Positions 1 to 9,036 of a stretch of DNA of 64,000 bases are shown here, in pieces. The stretch's first letter is position 1, and every line of letters starts with the position of its first letter. Source of the stretch: CAYQCE01 sp964415885 (GTDB lineage Bacteria > Zixibacteria > MSB-5A5 > JAABVY01 > JAHJOQ01); assembly GCA_964415885.1 (NCBI GenBank), contig CAYQCE010000008.1:1-64000 (forward strand), in the 5' to 3' direction. A model generated the notes under the pieces. That model was given only the letters and a program-made list of their open reading frames with translations, had not been told where the DNA came from and did no database searches. The position numbers were made by a program, and so were the translations under genes.

Positions 1-126
1 ACCCGAATCGTAGGTCAGGAGCCCTGCGCTCCTGACGTTCGCGCCGCAGGCGCGGAGTATTGTAGATCACCCGAATCGTAGGTCAGGAGCCCTGCGCTCC
101 TGACATCCGCGCCGCAGGCGCGGAGT
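1..126. repeat. Two tandem copies of a palindromic intergenic repeat
   Basis: A 58-bp unit occurs at 1-58 and again at 69-126, nearly identical (two or three differences around the middle). Each copy holds two perfect stem-loops: gtcaggagc/gctcctgac (14-22 with 28-36) and cgcgcc/ggcgcg (40-45 with 49-54) in the first copy. This is the form of REP/BIME-like or MITE-like intergenic repeats. The array may continue upstream of the window. No coding potential is seen here. Confidence 0.75.
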
Positions 127-238
127 CCGCATCGTACGCCGTTCGGTACCCCAGCATCATGTTCAAGTTTCCACTCTGAAACGACGATGTTAAATGTATG
201 GCATCGTTCCGCTTTGATTCCCGAAAAACAGAGGTTGC

Positions 239-2005
239 GTGGTGCCGGAATCATCAATAAAGAACAGAATCGTGCTGAGGCGCGGCCGAGAGGATACATC
301 GGTTCCGCAGTGCAATCGACTGATACAACACGGATGCGAGAGATCGAGTCAGTGTCTGTCGGAGGAGTTTCTTCGCTATCTGGATATCAGCGGCAGCATA
401 ATCGTAGTGCTGGATCGAGATGGTCGTGTGCAATTCGTAAATCAGAGTGCGTGCGAGGCTCTCGGGACCGAGCGCGAGGAGATGATCGGTCAGAGTTGGT
501 TCGACCAATTCGTCCCCGTGAGCGAGCGCGAGGTGTGTAGGGAGACGTTCAGGAGGATTGTATCCGGCGAGCTGTCGGGCGTGGAGCATTTCGAGAATCG
601 TATACTGGATGTCAATGGCGAGGAGATGCTGGTTGCCTGGCATAATTCTGTATTGCGCGAACCGAACGGAAATATCAGAGCGACGCTATCCTCCGGTGAG
701 GATATTACTGAGAAGCGACGGATGGAGACTCAGCTTCAGGAGACGTTTGCTCGGCTCTCGATGGCGGAACTGATCGCCGGACTCGGACACTGGAGCCTCG
801 ATCTGATGACCAACGAGATGGACTGCTCGGACCAGGTTTGCAGACTACTTGGCAGAGGATATGACCATGGCTCGCAGCGCCTCGAGGATTTCTTTGAATG
901 CGTTCATCCGACGGATCGTGATCGGGTCGTTGAACAGTTCATGCGGTTCTGCGTGTCCGCCAACGAATTCTCGACTGATTTCAAGGCGAATCTTCCCGAC
1001 GGAAGTGTGCGGTACCTGCAGCTCAATGCCGAGACATCTTTCGTTCAGAATGGTCCCCGGAAGGTTTTCGGAACTCTGTTCGATATCACCGAACGGAAGA
1101 AATCCGAGATAGAGCTTCGCGAATCGGAACGTCGATACAAAGACCTTGTGGAGAGAGCGGGAATAGGGATTGCGATTGATGATCTCGATGGCAACCTGAT
1201 ATATTTCAACAACACGTTCGCAGAAATTTTCGGCTATACATCCGAGGAGATGAAGACTCTCGATTTTGAGAAGCTCTCGTCGCCGGATGCAAACCACAAA
1301 CGAAGACAGTTGATTCTTGATACCGTGAACACCGGTCCGAGATTCGACAGTTACGATTTTGTCGGTCTCAAGAAGGACGGCACGAAGATCTATCTCGAGG
1401 TGGATGTTGTCGCACTCAAGGAGGACGGCAGGCTACTCGGCTGGCGGTCATATGTGCGTGACGTGACAGCTTCCAAAATTGCTCATGAGGAGCTCGAAAA
1501 GCGAGTAAGCGCACGCACGGCGGAACTGAGAGAGGCGAACGAACGATTGAAGTTCGAGCGTGAGAGCCTCGAACGTAAAAACATCGCGCTGCAGGAAGTG
1601 CTTCAACAACTCGAGACCGCAAAGCGCGATCTGGGAAGAAATGTCCAGAGGAATGTGGAGAGTGTTGTGCAGCCACTCCTGGTCCGTTTGGAGTCATCTG
1701 AGAATTCGCGAACGCGCGAACTCGTCAGAATCACGCGCGAGAGCCTGACCACAGTAATTCAGCCTTTCACGTCTGCGCTCGAAAGCCGTTGCCGGAATCT
1801 GTCTCCTCGCGAGACAGAGGTCTGTAATATGATTCGACAAGGCATGTCGTCGAAAGAGATAGCTTCGATCTTCGGCACGTCTGAAGGGACGGTTAAACAG
1901 CAGCGCAAGACCATTAGAAGGAAGCTCGGGATCTCCGGCAAGAGCCAGAATCTGAACTCAGTGCTCAAAGATATCACGGGTGCATCATTAGGCAGACACA
2001 TGTAA
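239..2005 (+). CDS. PAS-domain sensor with LuxR-type DNA-binding domain
   Basis: 588 residues. Three PAS domains are recognisable at about residues 45-160, 170-290 and 296-415; each ends in the typical D-I/V-T-x-x-K/R motif that leads into the next signalling helix. A coiled coil follows (about 418-480). The C-terminus (about 520-585) is a LuxR/GerE helix-turn-helix with the signature LSPRETEVCNMI and SSKEIASIFGTSEGTVKQ. There is no histidine-kinase or receiver domain, so it is probably a one-component, cytoplasmic transcription regulator that senses a ligand, redox state or gas through PAS. The start is a GTG; no ATG lies in frame upstream. It precedes a porin and a binding protein on the same strand and could control them, which is inference. 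Confidence 0.85.
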   Translation: MVPESSIKNRIVLRRGREDTSVPQCNRLIQHGCERSSQCLSEEFLRYLDISGSIIVVLDRDGRVQFVNQSACEALGTEREEMIGQSWFDQFVPVSEREVCRETFRRIVSGELSGVEHFENRILDVNGEEMLVAWHNSVLREPNGNIRATLSSGEDITEKRRMETQLQETFARLSMAELIAGLGHWSLDLMTNEMDCSDQVCRLLGRGYDHGSQRLEDFFECVHPTDRDRVVEQFMRFCVSANEFSTDFKANLPDGSVRYLQLNAETSFVQNGPRKVFGTLFDITERKKSEIELRESERRYKDLVERAGIGIAIDDLDGNLIYFNNTFAEIFGYTSEEMKTLDFEKLSSPDANHKRRQLILDTVNTGPRFDSYDFVGLKKDGTKIYLEVDVVALKEDGRLLGWRSYVRDVTASKIAHEELEKRVSARTAELREANERLKFERESLERKNIALQEVLQQLETAKRDLGRNVQRNVESVVQPLLVRLESSENSRTRELVRITRESLTTVIQPFTSALESRCRNLSPRETEVCNMIRQGMSSKEIASIFGTSEGTVKQQRKTIRRKLGISGKSQNLNSVLKDITGASLGRHM

Positions 2006-2388
2006 CCCGCAATGGTTTAGCGCCTTGCGCCGCTGTCATGTTTGCAGGGTATATTCGACGTATACAGTTCCTATCCCTTTTTGTAACCTCAAACTGCTTC
2101 AGTACAAATCCGAAACAGGTAATGTATGTGGGCGAGTTGCGCCTGCTGGACCACGCTTGAGGGTGCGGAGCGGTAACGTCACGAAGAGTCAGATTTATCG
2201 AATCCCCCCTATCGCTCTCACAGAAACGACATAGTAGACGGATTCAGCGCCGGGGTCGTGCAACAGAATTGAGCAGAGGTTTCGGCTGTGTCGTCCGGTC
2301 GTCTTCCGTTGCCGGGGTTTGTAATCGGCGAAGACAGGGAAGAGTAAGGCCATTCAATAAACGGGGCAAGTAGAAAGGAGGACCTGTT
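2006..2388 (+). promoter_or_regulatory. Intergenic leader of the porin gene
   Basis: 383 bp without a convincing gene. It contains an interrupted palindrome gtata-N7-tatac at 2049-2065, a plausible operator, and at 2374-2380 the strong Shine-Dalgarno aaaggag for the porin start. No clear sigma70 promoter was recognised. A short open frame here has no ribosome site and looks fortuitous. Confidence 0.35.
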
Positions 2389-3570
2389 ATGATGAAACAG
2401 CACACTATTATTTGCACAGCAGTCGCGTTTCTGTTTGTCATGACCGGTACTGTGCTGGGCAACGATGGCAGTTCGTTCAGCTTCGACTGGTACGGCTACT
2501 TCAAACTTGATGGAGCCTACGACCAGAACCAGACCAGCCACGGCAATTTCGTGATGTGGGTTCAGCCCGGTTCCGCGGACCAGGATGACGGTCAGTACAA
2601 TATGACCGCTAACGAAACCAGATTTGGTTTCAAGATGGCGCGGAGTCCGAAGAGTGGACCGGAAGTCAGCGCCAAGCTCGAGTTCGATCTGTATGCAGCT
2701 GTCTCCGGTGCAGGAGTGGCGGAGAACAAGGCGATGCTTCAGATGCGTCACGCCTTCTTCCAGGTCAAGTCCGGAAACACCCGATTCGTAGCGGGACAGA
2801 CCTGGGACATAATCTCCCCGCTCAACCCATCCACTTTGAACTATCCGGTTCTCTGGGGATGCGGAAACACGGGGTATCGTCGGCCACAGGTCAGTCTATT
2901 TCACACGTTCGAAGTTGGCGAGGGTTCCAATCTCGAACTCGCGGGCGGCCTGTTCCGGACAATCGGAAGCGATCTGACGCCCACCCTGACTCTTGCCACC
3001 GGCGAGACCAGTGACGGTTCAGATGACGGCACAGATGCCGCTATTCCATCCGCTCAGGCCCGTTTCGATTTCAGCCATAAGCTGGAATCCGGCGGAAAGG
3101 TCCGATTTGGTGTCTCGGGCCTGGTCGGAAGGCTGAAAGCCGAGACTAACATGAGCAGTTATCAGGAGTATGACAGCTGGGCGGCCATCGCTCACTTCAT
3201 GCTTGCGCCGTCGAAGAGTTTCGGCGTTTCCGGCGAGGCATTCACCGGCGTGAACATGGGTTCCTACTTCGGCGGAGTGCTTCAGAACAGCACAATTGAC
3301 GGTGTCGATACGAAGGGAGGCTGGGGCTTGCTCTGGTTCCTGCCGTCACCTAAAGTGAAGTTCTCGGCCGGCTACGGTATGGATGATCCGGATGACGCGG
3401 ATCTTTCGAGCGGAAGATCGATGAACAGCTCGGTCTTCGGCAATGTCCGCTATTCCTTCATCGAAAACGTCACCGTGGGATTCGAGCTTTCCCAGTGGAA
3501 GACGGAGTATGTAGGCGGTGCTGAATCAGACAATCTCCGAGCTCAGTCATCGTTTATTCTGAACTTCTAA
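2389..3570 (+). CDS. DcaP-like outer-membrane porin
   Basis: 393 residues with a clear signal peptide (residues 1-24, hydrophobic core CTAVAFLFVMTG, then V-L-G before the mature N-D-G-S). The mature part alternates hydrophobic and polar residues, is rich in Gly, Tyr, Phe and Trp, and ends in the aromatic SFILNF, as expected of a trimeric beta-barrel. The stretch FDWYGYFKLDGAYDQNQ and the later FVAGQTWDIISPLNP resemble the DcaP-like family of diffusion porins. Its likely role is passive uptake of a small, probably anionic, nutrient across the outer membrane. The ribosome site aaaggagg lies 7-10 bases upstream; ATG at 2392 is an equally good start. A substrate-binding protein follows after 49 bp, so the two are probably co-transcribed and may serve the same substrate. 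Confidence 0.8.
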   Translation: MMKQHTIICTAVAFLFVMTGTVLGNDGSSFSFDWYGYFKLDGAYDQNQTSHGNFVMWVQPGSADQDDGQYNMTANETRFGFKMARSPKSGPEVSAKLEFDLYAAVSGAGVAENKAMLQMRHAFFQVKSGNTRFVAGQTWDIISPLNPSTLNYPVLWGCGNTGYRRPQVSLFHTFEVGEGSNLELAGGLFRTIGSDLTPTLTLATGETSDGSDDGTDAAIPSAQARFDFSHKLESGGKVRFGVSGLVGRLKAETNMSSYQEYDSWAAIAHFMLAPSKSFGVSGEAFTGVNMGSYFGGVLQNSTIDGVDTKGGWGLLWFLPSPKVKFSAGYGMDDPDDADLSSGRSMNSSVFGNVRYSFIENVTVGFELSQWKTEYVGGAESDNLRAQSSFILNF

Positions 3571-3619
3571 ATTGAAGATAGAAAGAAGCTCTGAAATAGA
3601 GGAACATCAGGAGGACAAA

Positions 3620-4900
3620 ATGAAGACACGTAGATTTTTTGTTTTGACGATTGCATTTATGCTCATCGCATTTTCATCGCTTCTCGCGGGCGGTGTTGTA
3701 AAGGTCGGTTTGAACTATCCGAAAACGGGCCCGTACAGCGTGCAGGGTCTCGATCAGTACAGAGCCGCAACCATGGCAGTCGAGGAGATCAATGCCAATG
3801 GCGGTATTCTCGGCAAGCAGGTCGAGCTCGTGTGGAGAGATTCACAATCAAATCCGGATATCTCGAAAAAGAACGCTACGGAGATGATCGAAACTGATGG
3901 CGTCTCGATGTTGTTTGGCGGGTCCTCCAGCGGAGTCGCAGTCGCCGTGGGAGATGTATGTCAGGAGAAGGGTGTCCCGTTCTTTGGCACGCTCACTTAC
4001 TCAACTGCGACGACCGGCCACAGTGGTCATCGCCACACTTTCCGCGAATGCTATGACTCCTGGATGGGAGCCCAGGCCATTGCCGACTATCTCAAGACCC
4101 AGTTCCCGGGCAAGAAATACATGTACATCACGGCCGACTACACCTGGGGCTGGACAACGGAGGCCTCGCTCCGGAAGCTGACCGGTACCGAGTCGAAGGA
4201 TGAGCATACCGGCGTTTTGACCCCGCTCGGAGCGGAAGATTTCGGGAAGGAACTCGCATTGGCCAAGATGGTCAAGCCGGATGTTCTCGTTCTTGTGCTC
4301 TTCGGTAAGGACATGGCTAATGCCATCCGCCAGGCTACCTCTATGGGCCTTAAGCAGTCGACCCAGATCGTAGTGCCGAACCTCACGCTCGGTATGGCGG
4401 AAACCGCCGGCCCGAAAGTCATGGAGGGTGTTATCGGCGCTCTTCCGTGGTGCTGGAAGGTCCCGTACAAGTACAATTTCTCGAACGGCCAGAAGTTCGT
4501 CGAGAGTTTCGCGGCTAAATTCAATCGTTACCCGAGCACGTCGGGAGCGTCAGCGTACACAATTATGCATGAGTACAAGTCGGCTGTTGAAAGAGCGGGT
4601 GCCTTCGATTCTCCGAAGGTGATCGCCGCGCTCGAGGGGCACTCCTATACGCTGCTCAAGGACAAGCAGACGTGGCGTGATTTCGATCATCAGTCGGTCC
4701 AGACGGTCTATGCTGTGAAGTGTAAGCAGCAGGCCGAAGTTCTGAAGGACAAATTCAAACTCGATTACTTCGATATTATCGGCAGCGTTCCCGGCGACCA
4801 GGCCACTATTACTCATGCTGAGTGGAAGCGGGCGAGACAGGATGCCAATTTGCCCGCGTTTCTCGAGCCGCTTCCCGGCGAGGAGCTGACCGGCCAATAG
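3620..4900 (+). CDS. Type I periplasmic substrate-binding protein (branched-chain amino acid/amide family)
   Basis: 426 residues. The start chosen is the ATG at 3620, preceded by caggagga; an upstream TTG in frame would add 16 polar residues before the signal peptide. The signal sequence is RRFFVLTIAFMLIAFSSLLAGG. The mature protein opens with VKVGLNYPKTGPYSVQG and continues with AVEEINANGGILGKQVEL, hallmark motifs of the periplasmic-binding fold type I used by LivJ/UrtA/AmiC-type ABC transporters. No permease or ATPase genes are nearby, so this binding protein is an orphan here. Its partners may be the porin just upstream and the chemoreceptor just downstream. The substrate cannot be told from the sequence. 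Confidence 0.85.
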   Translation: MKTRRFFVLTIAFMLIAFSSLLAGGVVKVGLNYPKTGPYSVQGLDQYRAATMAVEEINANGGILGKQVELVWRDSQSNPDISKKNATEMIETDGVSMLFGGSSSGVAVAVGDVCQEKGVPFFGTLTYSTATTGHSGHRHTFRECYDSWMGAQAIADYLKTQFPGKKYMYITADYTWGWTTEASLRKLTGTESKDEHTGVLTPLGAEDFGKELALAKMVKPDVLVLVLFGKDMANAIRQATSMGLKQSTQIVVPNLTLGMAETAGPKVMEGVIGALPWCWKVPYKYNFSNGQKFVESFAAKFNRYPSTSGASAYTIMHEYKSAVERAGAFDSPKVIAALEGHSYTLLKDKQTWRDFDHQSVQTVYAVKCKQQAEVLKDKFKLDYFDIIGSVPGDQATITHAEWKRARQDANLPAFLEPLPGEELTGQ

Positions 4901-4913
4901 AAAGGATGCATTT

Positions 4914-4944
4914 CGATGCGCCGTCAACGAATGACGGCGCATCG
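4914..4944 (+). terminator. 13-bp hairpin after the binding-protein gene
   Basis: Perfect inverted repeat: cgatgcgccgtca (4914-4926), loop acgaa, tgacggcgcatcg (4932-4944). It lies 13 bp after the stop codon. There is no T-run, so it may terminate only partly, or protect the 3' end of the porin/binding-protein mRNA and lower expression of the chemoreceptor. Confidence 0.6.
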
Positions 4945-4997
4945 ATTCATTAGAGGTGTCATCTCAAGTTATCGTGCTTGGAGGTAATGTGTCAGCA

Positions 4998-7184
4998 ATG
5001 CAATCATACATCGGGAATGGGGGGGGACGAAAGCTGCTCCGCTGGAACGTAAGAAACCAGATTCTCGCTGTCGGAGTGACGAGTCTCGCTGTGCTGTTCG
5101 TAGCGGTGGCGTACTTCTACGGATTCGCCAAATCAGAGCTCGAGTCAAACAGCAAGAATCTGATAGGAACAACGAATGACCAGTTGGTCGAAGATATCAA
5201 TCGAGTCTTTATCGAGAGAGCCGGTGCATTCCAGTCATGGGTGCGTGATGATGTCTTCGGGCTCGCTATAGAGTTCCAGACGACGCAGGAGATGAATAAG
5301 CAGTTTCACGACTGGCTGAATGACGATGCCGGCTTCACTCTCCTGACCCTCGTCGATAAGCAGGGTACTGTGCTCGAAGCCGCCGGAGGATCCGAAATCG
5401 GCCAGCGCGCAACTCAGTTGAAAGGCCGGAATCTGGTGGAGATATCCGAGGTGAAGAATCAGAATTCGGACGGGATGTACTTCATCGAGGTTCCGACGCT
5501 CAAAAAGATGAGTGGAGATATCGACAAGACGATCATGTTCTATCATCCATCAATCTCGACATCGGGCAGTCGCAACGGTGCGTTTGTCGCGTTTGTCGAT
5601 TTCGAGGGCGTGAACTCGCTCGTCAGCGGTAATGTGGTTAGGTTGAAAGAGTACGGCTATGTGGATGCATCCTGTATGCTTCTTTTCCCGCAGAAACAGG
5701 TTGTGGGATCCAGCTCGTTTGCTGCCGGAGTGAAAGACAGCGAGGCATTGACAGTCGGTGCGTTTAACTGGCTCAAGTCTACAGGACAGTCCGGAGTGCA
5801 TGACGCAGAGTTTGCCGATGAGTCGTTTGCCGCCGGAATCGGTTCAGTCAATATGCCGAAGATCGGTTCAGATTCCGGCAGGGACCAAAGCGATCCGTTC
5901 GTTCTTTCTATGGTTCCCAAAGGCAATATTACGTCCCAGCTCAATTCTGTTCTGTTCATGATAGGTGTAATCACATTGCTCGGCACGGTGCTCATGGTTA
6001 CCGTCAGCTATATGATCGCTCGCAGAATAGCGGGCAATATCGAGAAGCTGACTAGAATATCCAAGCGTCTCGCCGAGGGAGCCATCGACTGCGAGATCAA
6101 TGTTCGCACAAACGACGAGATCGGTGAGCTGTCGAACGGTTTTCGTGATCTAACGAATTATCTCAAAGATATGGCTGAAACGGCAGAGAAGGTATCCGGC
6201 AACGACCTGACTGTCGAGGTGAAGCCGAAATCCGATGACGATGTCCTCGGTAAATCCTTCGCATCGATGGTTCGCAACCTCTCGCGGATGATCACGCAGA
6301 TAGCTGATAATGCGCAGGTGCTGTCATCCGCCGCGAACGAGATATCGGCTACTTCGGAACAGATGGCGAAGGGTTCACGGGATCAGGCGGAGAGAGTCGG
6401 TGACGTTTCCACGGCTGTCGAGGAGATGGCCGCGTCGATAGTTGAGTCGTCGAAAAATGCCGAATCTGCGTCGGATGCCTCTCGCAATTCGTCAGATACT
6501 GCGACAAAAGGCGGGGACATTGTCGGTCAGACGATTCAGGGAATGCAGGAGATCAACCGGGTCGTGCGCGAGAGCGCGGAATCGATGACCGAACTCGCCA
6601 GGGCCGCGGATGATATCGGCCGTATAATCTCGGTTATCGATGATATCGCCGATCAGACCAATTTGCTCGCGCTCAATGCCGCGATCGAGGCGGCCAGAGC
6701 GGGTGAGCAGGGTCGTGGATTTGCTGTGGTTGCTGATGAGGTTCGCAAGCTCGCAGAACGTACCGGCACGGCAACCGGCGAGATAGCTTCCATGATTCGT
6801 GGCATTCAGGATAAGTCCGAACACGCAGTGCACTCGATGGAACTCGGAGTACAGGAGATTGACAAGGGTAGAGGGCTTGCGGATACCGCAGGCGAAAGCC
6901 TCAAAGAAGTCGTATCCACTGCTGAGAGTGTTATGAGCATGATTCAGCAGATAGCATCCGCTACGCAGGAGCAATCCGCCGGAGCGGAAGTCGTCTCCAG
7001 GAACATCGAGCAGATTTCATCCGTGGCTAAAGAGACAGCTTCGGGAGCCGAGCAGTCGGCTTCAGTCGCTGAAGAGCTGAACAAGCAGACTCAGATGCTG
7101 CAGGATATCGTCGAGAGTTTCAAGCTCGACGTGAAGGAGACTACTGACCGGGAAGAGAAAGCCCCGGCTGAAAAGACGATATAG
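4998..7184 (+). CDS. Methyl-accepting chemotaxis protein
   Basis: About 728 residues from the ATG at 4998 (ggaggt 12 bases upstream; GTGs at 4956 and 4989 are alternatives). Topology: first membrane segment about residues 22-42, a large extracytoplasmic sensor of about 270 residues (dCache-like in size), second membrane segment near 317-340, HAMP at about 342-395, then the long cytoplasmic signalling coiled coil. The conserved hairpin tip ([19 protein letters not shown]) is near residue 568, which contacts CheA/CheW. No CheB/CheR-binding pentapeptide is seen at the C-terminus. No other che genes are in the window. It follows a binding-protein gene, so periplasmic recognition of that protein is conceivable. 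A terminator follows. Confidence 0.93.
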   Translation: MQSYIGNGGGRKLLRWNVRNQILAVGVTSLAVLFVAVAYFYGFAKSELESNSKNLIGTTNDQLVEDINRVFIERAGAFQSWVRDDVFGLAIEFQTTQEMNKQFHDWLNDDAGFTLLTLVDKQGTVLEAAGGSEIGQRATQLKGRNLVEISEVKNQNSDGMYFIEVPTLKKMSGDIDKTIMFYHPSISTSGSRNGAFVAFVDFEGVNSLVSGNVVRLKEYGYVDASCMLLFPQKQVVGSSSFAAGVKDSEALTVGAFNWLKSTGQSGVHDAEFADESFAAGIGSVNMPKIGSDSGRDQSDPFVLSMVPKGNITSQLNSVLFMIGVITLLGTVLMVTVSYMIARRIAGNIEKLTRISKRLAEGAIDCEINVRTNDEIGELSNGFRDLTNYLKDMAETAEKVSGNDLTVEVKPKSDDDVLGKSFASMVRNLSRMITQIADNAQVLSSAANEISATSEQMAKGSRDQAERVGDVSTAVEEMAASIVESSKNAESASDASRNSSDTATKGGDIVGQTIQGMQEINRVVRESAESMTELARAADDIGRIISVIDDIADQTNLLALNAAIEAARAGEQGRGFAVVADEVRKLAERTGTATGEIASMIRGIQDKSEHAVHSMELGVQEIDKGRGLADTAGESLKEVVSTAESVMSMIQQIASATQEQSAGAEVVSRNIEQISSVAKETASGAEQSASVAEELNKQTQMLQDIVESFKLDVKETTDREEKAPAEKTI

Positions 7185-7217
7185 TTCTGCACCCATCAAT
7201 CCCTCACTTGCAGAAGT

Positions 7218-7267
7218 GGCAGGCTGACGGTGGCTATTGGCTGCCTCAGCCTGCCTTCTATTCTTTT
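7218..7267 (+). terminator. Terminator after the chemoreceptor gene
   Basis: Inverted repeat ggcaggctga (7218-7227) with tcagcctgcc (7246-7255), followed by the T-rich ttctattctttta. Position and form fit a rho-independent terminator separating the chemoreceptor from the hydrogenase operon. Confidence 0.7.
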
Positions 7268-7344
7268 AGTCGACATCGTTTCGGAGAGGCCTTATAATAT
7301 TACAGAGCTGACGTTTGAATCGGTAGGTCGTCTTCCGATTTGCC

Positions 7345-7373
7345 TTGACAAGCGTATCGCGGAAGCGTATACT
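7345..7373 (+). promoter_or_regulatory. Sigma70-type promoter of the hydrogenase operon
   Basis: TTGACA at 7345-7350, 17-bp spacer, TATACT at 7368-7373. Both hexamers are near-consensus with ideal spacing. Transcription would start near 7380, just before the palindrome at 7388-7403. Confidence 0.75.
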
Positions 7374-7387
7374 TCGACATAAGAATT

Positions 7388-7403
7388 TGTGAAAGTTGTC
7401 ACA
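7388..7403 (+). promoter_or_regulatory. CRP/FNR-family operator-like palindrome
   Basis: TGTGA-N6-TCACA (N6 aagttg) is a perfect match to the consensus half-sites of cAMP-CRP-type regulators. It lies just downstream of the predicted transcription start, a position where binding would normally repress. It overlaps a possible GTG start (7389) and abuts the ATG at 7404, which favours the ATG as start codon. The regulator is not encoded in the window. Confidence 0.6.
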
Positions 7404-8582
7404 ATGTCTTCAAAGAAGTCAGAAAACCCAGCCTCGTTAATCATTGACCTGCAAGGGATTAAGGCCCTGCTTGATGTGCTGTCGGACAAGCCTTATGAGA
7501 TCATTGGCCCGAAACTGGGTGAAAGCTCGATCATCTACGGTCGAATCAACGGGGTCGAGGACTTGCCGGCTGGCTACATAGATCGACAGGAGGGCGGGGA
7601 ATATCGGCTCGAGAAGACCGCCGATTCGAGTCTGTTTTCCTACGTTGTCGGCCCGATGTCATGGAAGCGCTTCCTTTATCCCCCCGAGCAGTCGCTTGTC
7701 TCGATCAAGTCGACGGTGTGTGGATTCGATGTCGAGGAGGAGGTGGTGGAGAATACGAAGCGTGTATTCTTCGGCGTACGTAGCTGCGATATTTCCGCGA
7801 TACGGATCCAGGACCGAATTCTGATGGATGGCAAGTTTGCCGATCGAACGTACGCCATCAATCGAGACAATACTCTCATTATTGCAGTGAACTGCACTTG
7901 CGCCGGTGGAACGTGCTTCTGCGCATCGATGGGGACCGGGCCGCGCGCGAAATCCGGATTTGACATCGCTCTGACAGAGCTTGAGCTCGATGGTGAGTTC
8001 GTGTATGTCGCGGAGGCGGGTTCAACTGCCGGCGCCACGTTGCTCGACAGCGTACCGAGTCGCGAGACAGATATTGACCTCGAGAAGCTTGTTGTCGATG
8101 CCACCGATTCTGCGGCTGAACAGATGGGACGAGAGCTGGACACCACAAATATTCGAGACTTGCTCGCCGGCAATTTTGAGCACCCGCGTTGGGAAGAAGT
8201 GGCATCGAGGTGTCTAACTTGCGGTAATTGCACACTCGTTTGTCCGACATGTTTCTGCGTAAATGTAAAGGACAGCACTGATCTCGACGGCAAGACTGCG
8301 CGGAGACTCAGGAAATGGGATTCCTGCTTCACGCTCGATCATTCATATATATACGGTGGAAGTATTCGCACCTCTGCGTCCGCTCGATATCGCCAATGGA
8401 TTACTCACAAGCTCGGCTACTGGATTGACCAGTTTGGCACAAGCGGATGTGTGGGATGCGGCAGATGTATAACCTGGTGCCCGGTCGGTATTGACATCAC
8501 TGAGGAGGCTGCTGCAATCCGGCGAACAAGCCGGGTGGATGTAACAGAATCTGATGAGGCGGTGACCAATGGAGAATCTTAG
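7404..8582 (+). CDS. hydB: [NiFe] hydrogenase (sulfhydrogenase type) beta subunit, iron-sulfur protein
   Basis: 392 residues from ATG 7404 (GTG 7389 is an alternative; neither has a good Shine-Dalgarno). Cytoplasmic. Cys-rich motif [17 protein letters not shown] lies near residue 164. Two [4Fe-4S] ferredoxin-like motifs follow, [12 protein letters not shown] near 270 and [13 protein letters not shown] near 350. This pattern matches the beta subunit of group 3b hydrogenases, related to anaerobic sulfite reductase subunit A, which passes electrons between the flavin subunit and the hydrogenase module. It is the first gene of an eleven-gene operon, downstream of a strong promoter. Its end overlaps the next gene by 14 bp, indicating translational coupling. 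Confidence 0.88.
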   Translation: MSSKKSENPASLIIDLQGIKALLDVLSDKPYEIIGPKLGESSIIYGRINGVEDLPAGYIDRQEGGEYRLEKTADSSLFSYVVGPMSWKRFLYPPEQSLVSIKSTVCGFDVEEEVVENTKRVFFGVRSCDISAIRIQDRILMDGKFADRTYAINRDNTLIIAVNCTCAGGTCFCASMGTGPRAKSGFDIALTELELDGEFVYVAEAGSTAGATLLDSVPSRETDIDLEKLVVDATDSAAEQMGRELDTTNIRDLLAGNFEHPRWEEVASRCLTCGNCTLVCPTCFCVNVKDSTDLDGKTARRLRKWDSCFTLDHSYIYGGSIRTSASARYRQWITHKLGYWIDQFGTSGCVGCGRCITWCPVGIDITEEAAAIRRTSRVDVTESDEAVTNGES

Positions 8583-9036
8583 CAAAATAATAGCGGAGCA
8601 TCCGTTCCTGAATGAGCTCGCGAAGGAGCATATCGACTTGATTACGGGATGCGCCTCGAACGTTGTATTCAAGCCGAATGAGTTCCTTTTCAGCGAGGGA
8701 GATAGCGCAGATCACTTCTATATTATCCGACATGGCCGAGTTGTGATACAGACACACGTTCCGGAACGCGGCACGATAGATATTCAAACACGCGGTGAAG
8801 GCGATATTACCGGCTGGTCATGGCTGGTGCCGCCGTATCGCTGGCATTTTGACGCAAAAGCGACTGAGTTGACTCGGGCGGTTAAGTTCGACGGCAAATG
8901 CCTGAGAGAAAAACTCGAGAATGATCACAGCCTTGGATACGAGCTGATGCGACGATTTACGCTCATTATGGCTGAGCGACTCGAGGCGACGAGGCTTCAA
9001 CTTATGGATGTGTATGGCACAGGCGAAAGCAAATAG
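8569..9036 (+). CDS. Cyclic-nucleotide-binding-fold protein of the hydrogenase operon
   Basis: 155 residues made almost wholly of one cNMP-binding (CAP_ED) beta-roll: [28 protein letters not shown] is the typical first half. The phosphate-binding cassette, normally G-E-x-A/L...P-R-x-A/S, is replaced by [19 protein letters not shown], so canonical cAMP binding is doubtful. There is no helix-turn-helix, so it is not a transcription factor by itself. Genes of this type sit next to beta and gamma subunits in group 3b hydrogenase operons; they may bind another ligand or regulate the enzyme allosterically (inference). It overlaps the gene before it by 14 bp and may overlap the next by 29 bp. Confidence 0.85.
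   Translation: MENLSKIIAEHPFLNELAKEHIDLITGCASNVVFKPNEFLFSEGDSADHFYIIRHGRVVIQTHVPERGTIDIQTRGEGDITGWSWLVPPYRWHFDAKATELTRAVKFDGKCLREKLENDHSLGYELMRRFTLIMAERLEATRLQLMDVYGTGESK

Noticed and set aside
1..126. CRISPR-like array at the window start
   Set aside because: Only two units with a 10-bp spacer and strong internal palindromes; this is a REP-like repeat and no cas genes are present.
2025..2234. 69-codon open frame in the leader of the porin gene
   Set aside because: No ribosome site, no recognisable protein features, and cysteine/arginine-rich composition of non-coding sequence.
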